From Microcoleus sp. FACHB-672 (GTDB taxonomy: Bacteria; Cyanobacteriota; Cyanobacteriia; Cyanobacteriales; Oscillatoriaceae), in contig NZ_JACJOU010000019.1 of the NCBI RefSeq assembly GCF_014695725.1, positions 186,001 through 250,000 on the forward strand: DNA of 64,000 nucleotides, in the 5' to 3' direction. Below, one piece after another: positions 1-8,151 of this stretch. Under the pieces are notes generated by a model. The model ran no database searches. It was not told the origin of the DNA and worked only from the letters and a program-made list of their open reading frames with translations. Every line of letters starts with the position of its first letter. Position 1 is the stretch's first letter. The position numbers and the translations under genes are program-made.

Positions 1-128
1 CTGTCCCACGCGTCCGCATTGACCAGCTGCTCGATCTGGGCTGGAAGTTCCTGTTGCCGGTGGCGCTGGTAAACCTGCTGCTCACTGCAGCACTGAAGCT
101 GGCATTTCCCTTTGCTTTCGGCGGTTAA
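1..128 (+). CDS. ndhA: NAD(P)H-quinone oxidoreductase subunit 1 (NdhA), 3' end only
   Basis: The window opens inside this gene. The frame from base 3 to the TAA at 126-128 encodes the last 41 residues. It contains [18 protein letters not shown], a typical C-terminus of NdhA/NuoH with its last membrane helix. NdhA is a membrane-arm subunit of thylakoid NDH-1, which takes part in respiration and cyclic electron flow. The downstream ndhI, ndhG and ndhE on the same strand match the standard cyanobacterial ndhAIGE order and support the call. The 5' part lies outside the window. Confidence 0.93.
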   Translation, partial: VPRVRIDQLLDLGWKFLLPVALVNLLLTAALKLAFPFAFGG

Positions 129-141
129 CCGGCACTCAGTT

Positions 142-192
142 TTTTGGGGAGGATTATTGAAGCGGCAATGATCTGCTAAACCCTCCCCAAAA
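142..192 (+). other. intercistronic hairpin between ndhA and ndhI
   Basis: TTTTGGGGAGG at 142-152 is perfectly complementary to CCTCCCCAAAA at 182-192, giving an 11-bp stem with a 29-nt loop. There is no T-run after it, so it is more likely an mRNA processing or stability element, or a weak attenuator, than a full terminator. Function is inferred from position only. Confidence 0.5.
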
Positions 193-278
193 TTAAGGCT
201 CAAACAACTGAAAGCTCATCGCTAACCGCTCAGAAAAAGCAAATCGCTTAAAACCTGAAAAGACAGATTGAGAACATC

Positions 279-863
279 ATGCTAAAGTTTCTTAACCAAG
301 TCGGTAACTATACCAAAGAAGCGGTTCAAGCTGCGAAGTATATCGGTCAAGGACTGTCCGTTACCTTTGACCATATGCGCCGGCGTCCGGTTACAGTGCA
401 GTATCCCTACGAAAAGCTCATCCCTTCGGAACGCTTCCGGGGGAGAATTCACTTTGAATTTGATAAGTGTATCTCCTGCGAAGTTTGCGTGCGGGTTTGC
501 CCGATCAACTTGCCGGTGGTGGATTGGACATTTATTAAGGAAAGCAAAAAGAAACAGCTCAAGCACTACAGCATTGACTTCGGCGTTTGTATCTTTTGTG
601 GCAACTGTGTGGAATATTGCCCCACGAACTGTCTGTCTATGACAGAAGAATATGAACTGGCAACCTATGACCGGCACGAGTTGAACTTTGACAACGTCGC
701 CCTCGGACGGCTGCCTTACAAAGTCACAGATGACCCAATGGTGACGCCTCTGCGAGAATTCGCCTACCTGCCCAAAGGGGTAGACAGTGCCCACGACTTG
801 CCGGCAAATGCCCGTCGTGCCGGTAAGCGTCCAGAGGAAATTCTTGAGGAAATGGAAAAATAA
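279..863 (+). CDS. ndhI: NAD(P)H-quinone oxidoreductase subunit I (NdhI), 2x[4Fe-4S]
   Basis: This 194-residue protein is the iron-sulfur subunit of the peripheral arm of NDH-1 and passes electrons toward plastoquinone. Two ferredoxin-type clusters are visible: [12 protein letters not shown] (Cys 64, 67, 70, 74) and [12 protein letters not shown] (Cys 104, 107, 110, 114), each with the C-x2-C-x2-C-x3-C-P spacing of a [4Fe-4S] centre. An amphipathic N-terminal stretch precedes them, and length is normal for the family. The ATG follows an intercistronic hairpin. It lies in the ndhA-I-G-E operon, about 150 bases after ndhA and 80 before ndhG. The antisense frame over the same bases is a shadow. 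Confidence 0.97.
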   Translation: MLKFLNQVGNYTKEAVQAAKYIGQGLSVTFDHMRRRPVTVQYPYEKLIPSERFRGRIHFEFDKCISCEVCVRVCPINLPVVDWTFIKESKKKQLKHYSIDFGVCIFCGNCVEYCPTNCLSMTEEYELATYDRHELNFDNVALGRLPYKVTDDPMVTPLREFAYLPKGVDSAHDLPANARRAGKRPEEILEEMEK

Positions 864-899
864 GGTCTGGGGGCTAGCGGCTACAGCAACCCTCAACTA

Positions 900-937
900 G
901 CAACTAGCCACTGGCAACTGACAACTGACAAAGGACA
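900..937. repeat. short degenerate tandem repeat, CAACTAG/CAACTGA type
   Basis: The ndhI-ndhG spacer is built of near-identical 7- to 10-base units (CAACTAG, CAACTAGCC, CAACTGA, CAACTGA). This looks like the short tandemly repeated repetitive sequences known from filamentous cyanobacteria. Related units occur at 33824-33885. Confidence 0.6.
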
Positions 938-942
938 AAACA

Positions 943-1578
943 GTGAATATAGCAGAAGGCGTTCAGATTGTTTCTTTTGGCCTGCTGGCTGTGATGATGA
1001 TTGGAGCGGCATTAGGTGTGGTGCTACTCTCCAATATTGTTTACTCAGCCTTTTTGTTGGGCGGTGTATTTATCAGCATTGCAGGGTTGTACCTGTTGCT
1101 GAACGCCGATTTTGTGGCGGCGGCGCAGGTGCTAATCTACGTGGGTGCGGTTAACGTTTTGATTCTGTTTGCCATCATGTTGGTAAACAAGCGTGAAGAT
1201 TTTGTCTACCTTCCCAATGCGTGGATACGCCGGGGGGCAACCGCACTCGTATGTGCCGGCCTATTTGCACTCTTGGGTACGATGGTTGTCACCACTCCTT
1301 GGGCGATTTCCACGGCAACCGCAGCCGGTGGAACCTCCATTGTGGTCATTGGAGAGCATTTCTTTACCGACTTTTTACTGCCCTTTGAGTTAGCATCCGT
1401 ATTGCTGCTCATCGCAATGGTCGGCGCGATCATTTTAGCGCGGCGGGAGTTCTTGCCCGATCCAGGGTCCAACCAGTTAGCTAAGCCGCCGGTGTTGACG
1501 CTGCCAGAACGTCCTCGTGAACTGGCTTCAACAGCGGGAGATAGCACTCAGGGTTCCCCCACTCCCCTCAGTAAATAA
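943..1578 (+). CDS. ndhG: NAD(P)H-quinone oxidoreductase subunit 6 (NdhG)
   Basis: This 211-residue membrane protein is the NuoJ/NdhG subunit of the NDH-1 membrane arm. Five hydrophobic segments are visible in the first 170 residues, including the conserved QVLIYVGAVNVLILFAIM stretch at about 62-79 that marks the family. The C-terminal 40 residues are polar and rich in Pro, Ser and Thr. The start is a GTG at 943 that begins MNIAEGVQIVSF, which fits family N-termini. It is third in the ndhAIGE operon, with ndhE 49 bases downstream. Confidence 0.96.
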   Translation: MNIAEGVQIVSFGLLAVMMIGAALGVVLLSNIVYSAFLLGGVFISIAGLYLLLNADFVAAAQVLIYVGAVNVLILFAIMLVNKREDFVYLPNAWIRRGATALVCAGLFALLGTMVVTTPWAISTATAAGGTSIVVIGEHFFTDFLLPFELASVLLLIAMVGAIILARREFLPDPGSNQLAKPPVLTLPERPRELASTAGDSTQGSPTPLSK

Positions 1579-1627
1579 GAGAAACTTAGGCTACAGCAGT
1601 TTTGATTGATAGAGAGTAACCGGATTC

Positions 1628-1939
1628 ATGCAACTGCAACTCCAGTATTTCCTATTATTAGCGGCAGCACTTTTCTGCATTGGCATTTTTGGATTAATTA
1701 CCAGCCGAAATGCAGTACGAGTGCTGATGTCCATTGAGTTGCTGCTTAATGCTGTCAATCTCAATTTAATGGGTTTTTCCAACTTTATAGACCCGCAAGA
1801 GATCAAAGGACAAGTGTTTTCCGTGTTTGTGCTGACAGTGGCTGCAGCCGAAGCCGCAGTCGGTCTGGCAATTGTTCTTGCTATCTATCGCAACCGCGAT
1901 ACGGTGGATATGGAACAGTTTAATTTGTTGAAGTGGTGA
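1628..1939 (+). CDS. ndhE: NAD(P)H-quinone oxidoreductase subunit 4L (NdhE)
   Basis: This 103-residue protein with three membrane segments is the NuoK-type subunit of the proton-pumping arm of NDH-1. The conserved [12 protein letters not shown] motif at about 36-47, with the membrane-embedded Glu of helix 2, and [11 protein letters not shown] at about 73-83, with the Glu of helix 3, are both present. Both are characteristic of NuoK/NdhE. It closes the ndhAIGE cluster. A long palindromic repeat follows at 1951-2040, before nadK. Confidence 0.97.
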   Translation: MQLQLQYFLLLAAALFCIGIFGLITSRNAVRVLMSIELLLNAVNLNLMGFSNFIDPQEIKGQVFSVFVLTVAAAEAAVGLAIVLAIYRNRDTVDMEQFNLLKW

Positions 1940-1950
1940 CAAATAAGGTT

Positions 1951-2040
1951 AGATTTTTAACCGCAAATAAACGCAGATAAATGCAGATAATTATCTTATA
2001 TATCTGTGTTTATCTGTGTCCATCTGTGGTTAAAAAATCT
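1951..2040. repeat. long imperfect palindrome of the ATCTGYGTTTATCTG family
   Basis: AGATTTTTAACC at the left is mirrored by GGTTAAAAAATCT at the right. Between them, repeated GCAGATAA units face repeated TATCTGTG units, so about 90 bases can fold into one long stem. Related full or partial copies occur at 7167-7205, 23511-23649 and 29765-29781. No coding frame crosses it. It may end ndhE transcripts, but it looks mainly like a dispersed repeat. Confidence 0.7.
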
Positions 2041-2067
2041 AAAATTTAAACTTTAAAATCGCAAAAC

Positions 2068-2988
2068 GTGCAACTCAAGCAGGTCATTATCGCACATAAG
2101 GCGGGAGACGATGGGAGTCGGCGTGTGGCAGAACAATGCGCCCGACAGCTAGAAAGTCGCGGTTGTCATGTTTTGATGGGTCCCAGTGGGGCAAAGGATA
2201 ATCCTTACCCGGTTTTTTTAGCCTCTGCCACCTCACCAATTGATTTGGCCCTCGTCTTAGGGGGAGATGGCACTGCATTGGCAGCCGCAAGGCAACTGGC
2301 AACCGATGGCATCCCAATTTTGGCCGTAAATGTAGGGGGCCATTTAGGTTTTTTGACCGAACCGACCGAGTTATTTCAACCAAGTGAACAGGTTTGGGAT
2401 CGCTTGCTTGAGGATCGTTATGCGGTTCAGCGGCGGATGATGCTGCAAGCGATGATATTTGAAGGCAATCGCACAAATCTCGAACCGGCTAGTGAGCGCT
2501 TTCTCGCACTCAATGAGATGTGTGTCAAACCGGCTTCCGTTGATCGGATGCCCACCTCTATTCTAGAAATGGAAGTGGATGGGGAAGTGGTGGATCAATA
2601 CCAGGGAGATGGGTTAATTGTGGCCACTCCCACCGGCTCCACCTGCTACACGGCATCAGCCAATGGCCCGATTATGCACGATGGCATGGAAGCGATTGCA
2701 GTGACGCCTATCTGCCCTCTTAGTCTTTCCAGCCGGCCAATTGTTTTGCCTCCGGGTTCTGTCGTTAGCATTTGGCCGCTGCAAGACCGCGATCTGAACA
2801 CAAAGCTTTGGATGGATGGCGTGCTAGCCACTTCTATTTGGCCTGGACAGCGGGTTGATGTGCGGATGGCTGACTGTCAGGCAAAGTTTATTATTCTTCG
2901 GGAAAATTACTCTTACTATCAAACATTGCGGGAAAAACTTCAGTGGGCCGGCGCGCGGATTCGCTATAGTAACAATCACCGCAATTAA
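2068..2988 (+). CDS. nadK: NAD kinase
   Basis: This 306-residue cytosolic enzyme phosphorylates NAD to NADP using ATP. Family signatures are clear: GGDGTALAAAR (GGDG at 65-68), NVGGHLGFLTE at about 90-100, and GDGLIVATPTGSTCYTASANGP near residue 180. A conserved LNE lies between them. Length matches cyanobacterial NAD kinases, which usually come as two paralogs; this resembles the form with a short N-terminus. The start is a GTG beginning MQLKQVIIAHK; no stronger start lies nearby. It shares orientation with the ndh genes but is separated by a palindromic repeat, so co-transcription is uncertain. Confidence 0.95.
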   Translation: MQLKQVIIAHKAGDDGSRRVAEQCARQLESRGCHVLMGPSGAKDNPYPVFLASATSPIDLALVLGGDGTALAAARQLATDGIPILAVNVGGHLGFLTEPTELFQPSEQVWDRLLEDRYAVQRRMMLQAMIFEGNRTNLEPASERFLALNEMCVKPASVDRMPTSILEMEVDGEVVDQYQGDGLIVATPTGSTCYTASANGPIMHDGMEAIAVTPICPLSLSSRPIVLPPGSVVSIWPLQDRDLNTKLWMDGVLATSIWPGQRVDVRMADCQAKFIILRENYSYYQTLREKLQWAGARIRYSNNHRN

Positions 2989-3030
2989 AATCTTTGTTAT
3001 TATTACTACAAAAGTTTTTATTTTGAACAA

Positions 3031-3058
3031 TAAAAAACCCGCTTAAAAAAAACGGGTT
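3031..3058 (-). terminator. intrinsic terminator of the amidase gene
   Basis: Read on the minus strand, AACCCG (3058-3053) pairs with CGGGTT (3041-3036) and is followed directly by TTTTTA. This is a factor-independent terminator shape placed just after the minus-strand amidase gene. On the plus strand the stem lacks a T-run, so it should act mainly on the minus strand. Confidence 0.75.
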
Positions 3059-3101
3059 GACAATTGAGCCGCAGTGATCTAACTTCAGGAGCTAATATTT
3101 T

Positions 3102-4163
3102 TCACTTGGTAGCCGGCAAGGCTTTCAAACGAAGCGAGCGATCAGAAGTTTGAAAGGTGTACGGAATCCCTAACTCATTGCAGAAATCAGCGATTAAAAC
3201 GTAGGTAGAATTCTCAATAATGATGCCTTGCATGAATGGCTGAACTGGGAAGTCTTGATCGCTAATCGTTTCACCTTGTGCATCTTGAGGCCGGTTGAGA
3301 TAAATATCGATAACCGGATAACCCAAGATTAAAGGAGAATTCGCTAAATACTTAGCTTTCAGAGTATTCGCTTGCAAATTAACGTAACGGAATTTTTGAT
3401 TAAAAGTTATAGAAAAGCCATAAGCTGCGGTAAGTTTTGAAAGTTGCACGTAGCAACGATTGTCTGACAGAAGATAGCCGGTAGCAATTAACTGAGAACC
3501 TAAATAAATTGGACATTCATTTTTTTTGTCACTGGTAGGCGGCTTGACAATAACTTCTGGAACCGCCATTTTAACTAAGTAGTTCTTAATTTTATTTCGT
3601 AAAATTAATCCTCCCTCCCCTTCTCGATCTGAAGGCTTTAATTGCCACAAATCCCAGCGCTCAACAAATCCCCCCGGCCAGCCATCAAACCAAGAAGAAG
3701 GGCCGTAATTTTCGTGAGGCAAACCCAACTGGCGGGCTTTCTCCATATATTCCTCAGCTTGAGGCGTTGAAGTTGGGAAGCGCAACCCGGAAACTTGCTT
3801 GGCTTTTTCGATGGGGCAATCTCGATTGGCTGCCGCTTCTGCGTGAGTCATGACGCGATAGATATTGATATCTTCTGGCTGCCAACCAAGTTTAAAAGCG
3901 AGTTGGGCAGTTTCTTTGCACATATTTTCGATTTGAATAGCTGTAGGGGGAGAAGTCCAACCGGCTGTGCCCATACAAGATACAGCTAATGCCACAGATT
4001 CTAGATTGCGACCGGCTGTATGGTAATTAAGGGCTTGATCGTAGCCAGTTAAATGTTTAACCGTGCCATTTCCTAAAATTACTGTGTGATAGTGACCGGG
4101 TTGCGCCCAATCATAAGGGGTGGCTGTCCAGTGTAGGTAAATTTTTTTGATGATTTGAGCCAT
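3102..4163 (-). CDS. N-acetylmuramoyl-L-alanine amidase (Amidase_2/PGRP fold) with C-terminal extension
   Basis: The 353-residue product begins with an Amidase_2/PGRP-like domain (residues 1 to about 130). Probable zinc ligands are the His of YLHWTATPYDW, the His of LNYHTAGRN, the His of VMTHAEAA and nearby acidic or Cys residues of ANRDCP. Such enzymes cut the bond between muramic acid and the peptide stem. A linker with GPSSWFDGWPGGFVERWDLW follows. From about 225 a second region (YLGSQLIATGYLLSDNR) resembles the copper-amine-oxidase N-terminal-like domains often found on bacterial cell-wall proteins; this second call is inference. There is no signal peptide, which is unusual for a periplasmic amidase. 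It is a single gene with its own terminator, facing nadK. Confidence 0.82.
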   Translation of the reverse strand: MAQIIKKIYLHWTATPYDWAQPGHYHTVILGNGTVKHLTGYDQALNYHTAGRNLESVALAVSCMGTAGWTSPPTAIQIENMCKETAQLAFKLGWQPEDINIYRVMTHAEAAANRDCPIEKAKQVSGLRFPTSTPQAEEYMEKARQLGLPHENYGPSSWFDGWPGGFVERWDLWQLKPSDREGEGGLILRNKIKNYLVKMAVPEVIVKPPTSDKKNECPIYLGSQLIATGYLLSDNRCYVQLSKLTAAYGFSITFNQKFRYVNLQANTLKAKYLANSPLILGYPVIDIYLNRPQDAQGETISDQDFPVQPFMQGIIIENSTYVLIADFCNELGIPYTFQTSDRSLRLKALPATK

Positions 4164-4740
4164 TGCAGCGTTTGCCTTTGGTTAATTGGGACTTGAACTC
4201 TATTAAGCCTAATTTTAGTGAGCAATTTTAGACACCGGCATCCTTCCTAGGATGGCAGATTGCAGGCATCTTCTTGCACCTGTTGCCCAGAAGAGTATAA
4301 TCCTGACGCATTGCCCAGCCGGCTCACAGCCTCTTGATTTGCTTGGTTATCGGGCTTGCCGGCGCAAAAAATGCCGGTTGCTAACAAGAATCATTAAAAA
4401 CTAACAAAGCAACAGCCGGCAGCACAGAGGATTCCTACCGTAACAATTACAGAATAATACTTCAGGTAAGATTAAGCGCGGAATGTTGATAAATTTGCCG
4501 CTTTTGGCCCTTTTTTCCGCTGTTTTGCACATCTGCCGCTGTGGTTTCCGGGGTTGTGTGGGGAAAACCGGCTGGTATTTAAGACGTCACCATCGGGCTT
4601 CTTTGAATGGCCAAATGGCAGAGTTTTAACAACGCATTCGGGTGCCGGTGGGCATTATTGCTCAATTTAGCCGATTGAGTTAATGGGAATGTAAGTATTT
4701 CATGTCATAATCTACCAAAAAAGCGCTGGGGTGCTCCGTT
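4164..4740. other. intergenic region between divergent amidase and kinase genes
   Basis: No credible gene was seen in these 577 bases. The stretch contains several GCCGGC hexamers and must hold the promoters of both divergent genes. A possible -10 for the kinase is CATAAT at 4706-4711, but no good -35 sits at the right distance, so no promoter is called. Confidence 0.5.
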
Positions 4741-7104
4741 ATGATCGGACAACTTTTAGATAGACGTTATAGAATCACTGAAGTTATCGGTTCAGCGGAA
4801 TTTGGACAAACCTATCTGGCAAAAGATACGCGCCGTCCAGGGCACCCAGAATGTTTTGTCAAGCATCTGAAGCCTTCGAGTAATGATCCACAGATGCTCG
4901 AAACAACCCGACGCCTATTTGACAAAGAAGCGGAAATTCTTGAAAAATTAGGTCAGCACGACCAAATTCCTCAGTTATTTGCTTATTTTGAGGAAAATAA
5001 AGAATTTTATTTGGTAGAAGAATTCGTTCCTGGTCACTCCCTAGGAAATGAAATTTTGACCGGGCAACCACTCACTGAAAACCAAGTTGTCAGCATCTTG
5101 ACAGAGGTGTTAGAGATTTTGGTCTTTGTGCATGGGCATAGCGTGATTCACCGGGACATTAAACCCAGCAATTTAATCCGCCGGCATCCAGACAATAAGT
5201 TAGTTTTGATTGATTTTGGCGCAGTTAAAGAAATCGGCAGTCAATTTTCCCAGCGCCAGATGCCGCCGACGATGCGGATTGGCACTTTAGAATATATGCC
5301 GGTGGAACAATTTCAATACAATCCTCAATTGAATAGCGATCTTTATGCGTTGGGAATGATTGCGATTCAAGGACTCACCGGCTTACCAATTTACGACTTA
5401 CCAAAACTCAGAGATAATCTTAATCCGAATAAAGGAGAACTTTCTTGGCGACACTTGGCGCTAGTCAGTGTGGAACTCGCAGATATTTTAGATAAAATGG
5501 TGCGTTATGACTACCGGCAGCGTTACCAGTCAGCAACGGAAGTTTTGGCCGATCTTATCAAAATTACGGATCGGTCGGGAATTCATGTTCCTAAGCTCAC
5601 AATTTATCGTGAAGAAGTTGAACGCCGTGCTAGCAGTCGCGGTGAAATTTCTGTGGTTGGTCGAAGCATATTAGATGCCCTTCGTAGTAGTTTAGAATTG
5701 CCCTCAGAAGACGCTGAAGACATTGAAGAAGAAGTTTTAAAACCTTATCAAGATTATAAGCAGAAATCCCAGAGATATCAGCAAGCATTAACGGAAGCGA
5801 TGAACCAGGAATATCCCCTCAGCCAGGATACTCGTGATGAGTTAAAACGCTTGCAGCAAGTTTTAGGACTCAGAGATGAAGATATTGCTAAAATTGAAGA
5901 GAAAGTTCCGACTAATTTTCCTCGATTTACTCGATTCAAGTTACCCCAGCGTCTGCCGAATTTAGGAAAAAAAGATCCGCGATTAATTGGATCTGTTATC
6001 GGGGCAATGCTGGCTTTTTTTGCATTAATTTATGCAGGAGTTAAATTACAACAGTTTTTTCAGCGACAGCAGCAAGAAACCAGCAAGCTGACTGCCTTGA
6101 ATGCGTTTTATAAAGAAGGTAACTACGACAGTTGTATTAAAGAAGCCAGCAATGTTAGCCAAAGTTCAAATCAGTATCAACCGACTCAAAATCTTCTCAA
6201 ACAATGTCAGGCCGGTTTAAATTGGAAAAACGTTCAATTTCAGACATTAACCGGGCATTCAGATGCAGTTGGCGTTGTTACCTTTAACCCGAATAGTACG
6301 ATTCTGGCAAGTGGAAGCAAAGATAAAACCATAAAACTTTGGGATGTGACAGCCGGCAAACTTAATCGCACATTAGAAGGAGATTCATCAGCCGTTTGGG
6401 CAATGGCTTTTAGTCCCGACAGCACACAACTCGCAACCGGCAGTTTTTTCTGGAGAGTTTTGCTGTGGAATTTAAATAGCGAGGAATTAATTCGCACTGT
6501 TGAGCATGATGCAGCGGTTTGGACGGTTGCGATTAGTCCGAATGGCAAAACTCTTGTAAGTGGCAGTGAAGACAAGAAAATTAAAGTTTGGAACCTGGAA
6601 ACAGGAAAACGAATTTATACACTCTCAGATCATTCTGATTATGTCTATTCCGTGGTAATCAGCCGCGATGGTAAAACGCTTGTCAGTGGCAGTAAAGACG
6701 CAACCGTTAAGATTTGGGAATTAGGGACAGGATCGCTCATTGACACGCTTGCCGGTCATTCTGGAGACGTGAGATCAGTAGCCATTAGCCCAGATAGCCA
6801 AACAATTGTGAGCGGCAGTTATGATAATACAATTAAAGTTTGGAAGCAGGAAACTGGAGAATTAATTCGCACGCTAGAGGGGCATTCAGATGATGTGGTT
6901 TCTGTGGCAATAAGTCCTGATGGCAAGATAATAGCGAGTGCAAGTAAGGATAAAGCGATTAAACTTTGGAATCTCGCAACAGGAGAAGTTCTTAATACTT
7001 TATCCGGGCATTCTGACGAAGTTTATTCAGTTGCCTTCAGTTCTGACGGAAAGATGCTGGCTAGCGCCGGCAAAGATAATATCATTAAACTCTGGCGACG
7101 ATAA
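4741..7104 (+). CDS. Ser/Thr protein kinase with C-terminal WD40 propeller
   Basis: This 787-residue protein has a Pkn2-type kinase domain at about 9-270. The invariant Lys is in FVKHLKP, the catalytic loop is HRDIKPSN, the metal-binding motif is DFGAVKE and the activation segment ends GTLEYMPVEQ. The glycine loop is slightly degenerate (GSAEFG). A helical linker rich in Glu and Gln follows at about 335-390, then one membrane segment (SVIGAMLAFFALIYAGVKL) at about 417-435. Seven WD40 repeats fill 498-787, each with GHS or similar and a KLW or KVW end. This layout, cytoplasmic kinase plus propeller, is common in filamentous cyanobacteria. The propeller probably binds partners. Substrate and signal are unknown. 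Confidence 0.93.
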   Translation: MIGQLLDRRYRITEVIGSAEFGQTYLAKDTRRPGHPECFVKHLKPSSNDPQMLETTRRLFDKEAEILEKLGQHDQIPQLFAYFEENKEFYLVEEFVPGHSLGNEILTGQPLTENQVVSILTEVLEILVFVHGHSVIHRDIKPSNLIRRHPDNKLVLIDFGAVKEIGSQFSQRQMPPTMRIGTLEYMPVEQFQYNPQLNSDLYALGMIAIQGLTGLPIYDLPKLRDNLNPNKGELSWRHLALVSVELADILDKMVRYDYRQRYQSATEVLADLIKITDRSGIHVPKLTIYREEVERRASSRGEISVVGRSILDALRSSLELPSEDAEDIEEEVLKPYQDYKQKSQRYQQALTEAMNQEYPLSQDTRDELKRLQQVLGLRDEDIAKIEEKVPTNFPRFTRFKLPQRLPNLGKKDPRLIGSVIGAMLAFFALIYAGVKLQQFFQRQQQETSKLTALNAFYKEGNYDSCIKEASNVSQSSNQYQPTQNLLKQCQAGLNWKNVQFQTLTGHSDAVGVVTFNPNSTILASGSKDKTIKLWDVTAGKLNRTLEGDSSAVWAMAFSPDSTQLATGSFFWRVLLWNLNSEELIRTVEHDAAVWTVAISPNGKTLVSGSEDKKIKVWNLETGKRIYTLSDHSDYVYSVVISRDGKTLVSGSKDATVKIWELGTGSLIDTLAGHSGDVRSVAISPDSQTIVSGSYDNTIKVWKQETGELIRTLEGHSDDVVSVAISPDGKIIASASKDKAIKLWNLATGEVLNTLSGHSDEVYSVAFSSDGKMLASAGKDNIIKLWRR

Positions 7105-7166
7105 GCGATCTAGGCCGGCAGAAAAACGCAGTTGAGATCAAAGACAGTCCAATATTCATCCATCAC

Positions 7167-7205
7167 AACCGTTAACCGATCTGTATTTATCTGTGGTTAA
7201 AGAAC
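7167..7205. repeat. partial copy of the ATCTGYGTTTATCTG repeat family
   Basis: AACCGATCTGTATTTATCTG followed by TGGTTAA matches the right half of the palindrome at 1951-2040. Only one arm is preserved, between the kinase gene and the tRNA. Confidence 0.6.
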
Positions 7206-7318
7206 CTGTTAACCAAAAGTCTGCCGTAAAAGCCAGACAAACCCCAGCCGGCTCAAGAACTGGCACTCGAAGCCTAGAATCGTTGCCGGCAAGGCGATTG
7301 AGACATTTGGAAAAAAAC

Positions 7319-7348
7319 TTTTCAAAGCCGGCGACTTTCATGTATAAT
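7319..7348 (+). promoter_or_regulatory. sigma-70-type promoter of tRNA-Leu
   Basis: A perfect TATAAT lies at 7343-7348, with TTTTCA at 7319-7324 as a 4-of-6 match to the -35 box and an 18-base spacer. The mature tRNA would begin 12 bases after the -10, which allows a very short leader. Confidence 0.65.
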
Positions 7349-7359
7349 AGAAACTCCAA

Positions 7360-7440
7360 GCGGATGTGGCGGAATTGGTATACGCGCACGTTTGAGGGGC
7401 GTGTGGCTTTGCCTTGCGAGTTCGAGTCTCGCCATCCGCA
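7360..7440 (+). tRNA. tRNA-Leu (anticodon GAG)
   Basis: The acceptor arms GCGGATG (7360-7366) and CATCCGC (7433-7439) pair perfectly, followed by discriminator A. The D-arm region contains GCGGAATTGGTATACGCGC. The anticodon loop TTGAGGG gives GAG, which reads CTC and CTT. A long variable arm marks a class II tRNA, and GCGAGTTCGAGTCTCGC is the T arm. CCA is not encoded, as is common in cyanobacteria. A promoter and a terminator flank it, so it is a single transcription unit. Confidence 0.96.
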
Positions 7441-7449
7441 TATTAAGCT

Positions 7450-7483
7450 AAAGGCACTGTGTTCAACGGTGCCTTTACTTTTT
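7450..7483 (+). terminator. intrinsic terminator after tRNA-Leu
   Basis: AAAGGCAC (7450-7457) pairs with GTGCCTTT (7469-7476), an 8-bp stem with an 11-base loop, followed by ACTTTTT. Confidence 0.85.
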
Positions 7484-8151
7484 GGTAGTCGGTGCTGGCC
7501 TATTTTCTAGAGTTTTTGCAAATGGGTCAGTTTAATTAAACACAAGCTCGGATGTTGGTTAGATTCACGGTTGGCTTGTGTTCTACCGATCAGGGTAAGT
7601 GATTCACTTGATAGCCTGATGAGTGGCTTGGCTGCTTAAATTAATGTTTGATTAACGACAGATGCACACAGATAATTTATCTCCAGCATCTGAGTTTTAC
7701 AGGTATCTAAGTGAAAGGATTTATTGGGCGCAACGCAATAAAGGTTCGTTAGAGTTAGCTTGATTTTGAGTTGAAGGCTAATTTTTGTAGCCGGCTTTAC
7801 TGAGGCGGCACGTTTTCTCTGCCTTATTCTAGCGGATACGGTTCCTGTGTTTCACGACATTCGAGGATCGCTCTTACCTAAGGCAGATGAGCGAATTTTC
7901 TATTTCAGCTATTGTGTTAGGCAAAGATACGTTCAAAATTAGCGCGATTCGCTGACTTGACGTTAATTTCTATACCAATCCTAACCAGTCTAAATAATTT
8001 AAAAATTGTGTAGGTTGACCAAAAAAGCTTAACCTCATGCAATAACCTGACTCTTGCAAGTTCACGCTCGCAGGTGTTCTCAAAAGAACAGTTGAAAGGA
8101 GAAAAACTTTGAAGAGACAGGTTGAATGGAGATATTTGCAGGAAGCACAAA
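7484..8151. other. intergenic region upstream of glgE
   Basis: No convincing gene was found in these 668 bases. Near 7652-7685 it holds a weak relative of the ATCTG repeat family (AGATGCACACAGATAA). The stretch just upstream of glgE presumably contains its promoter and leader. An open frame runs into glgE from a TTG at 8122 but has no ribosome binding site at a useful distance. Confidence 0.4.

Noticed and set aside
282-896. 204-codon frame antisense to ndhI
   Set aside because: It is the shadow of a highly conserved real gene and has no protein features of its own.
8122-8151. Upstream TTG start for glgE
   Set aside because: ATG 8152 has AGGAA at the ideal distance, whereas the TTG has only a distant AGGAG. 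The ten extra residues do not look like family sequence.
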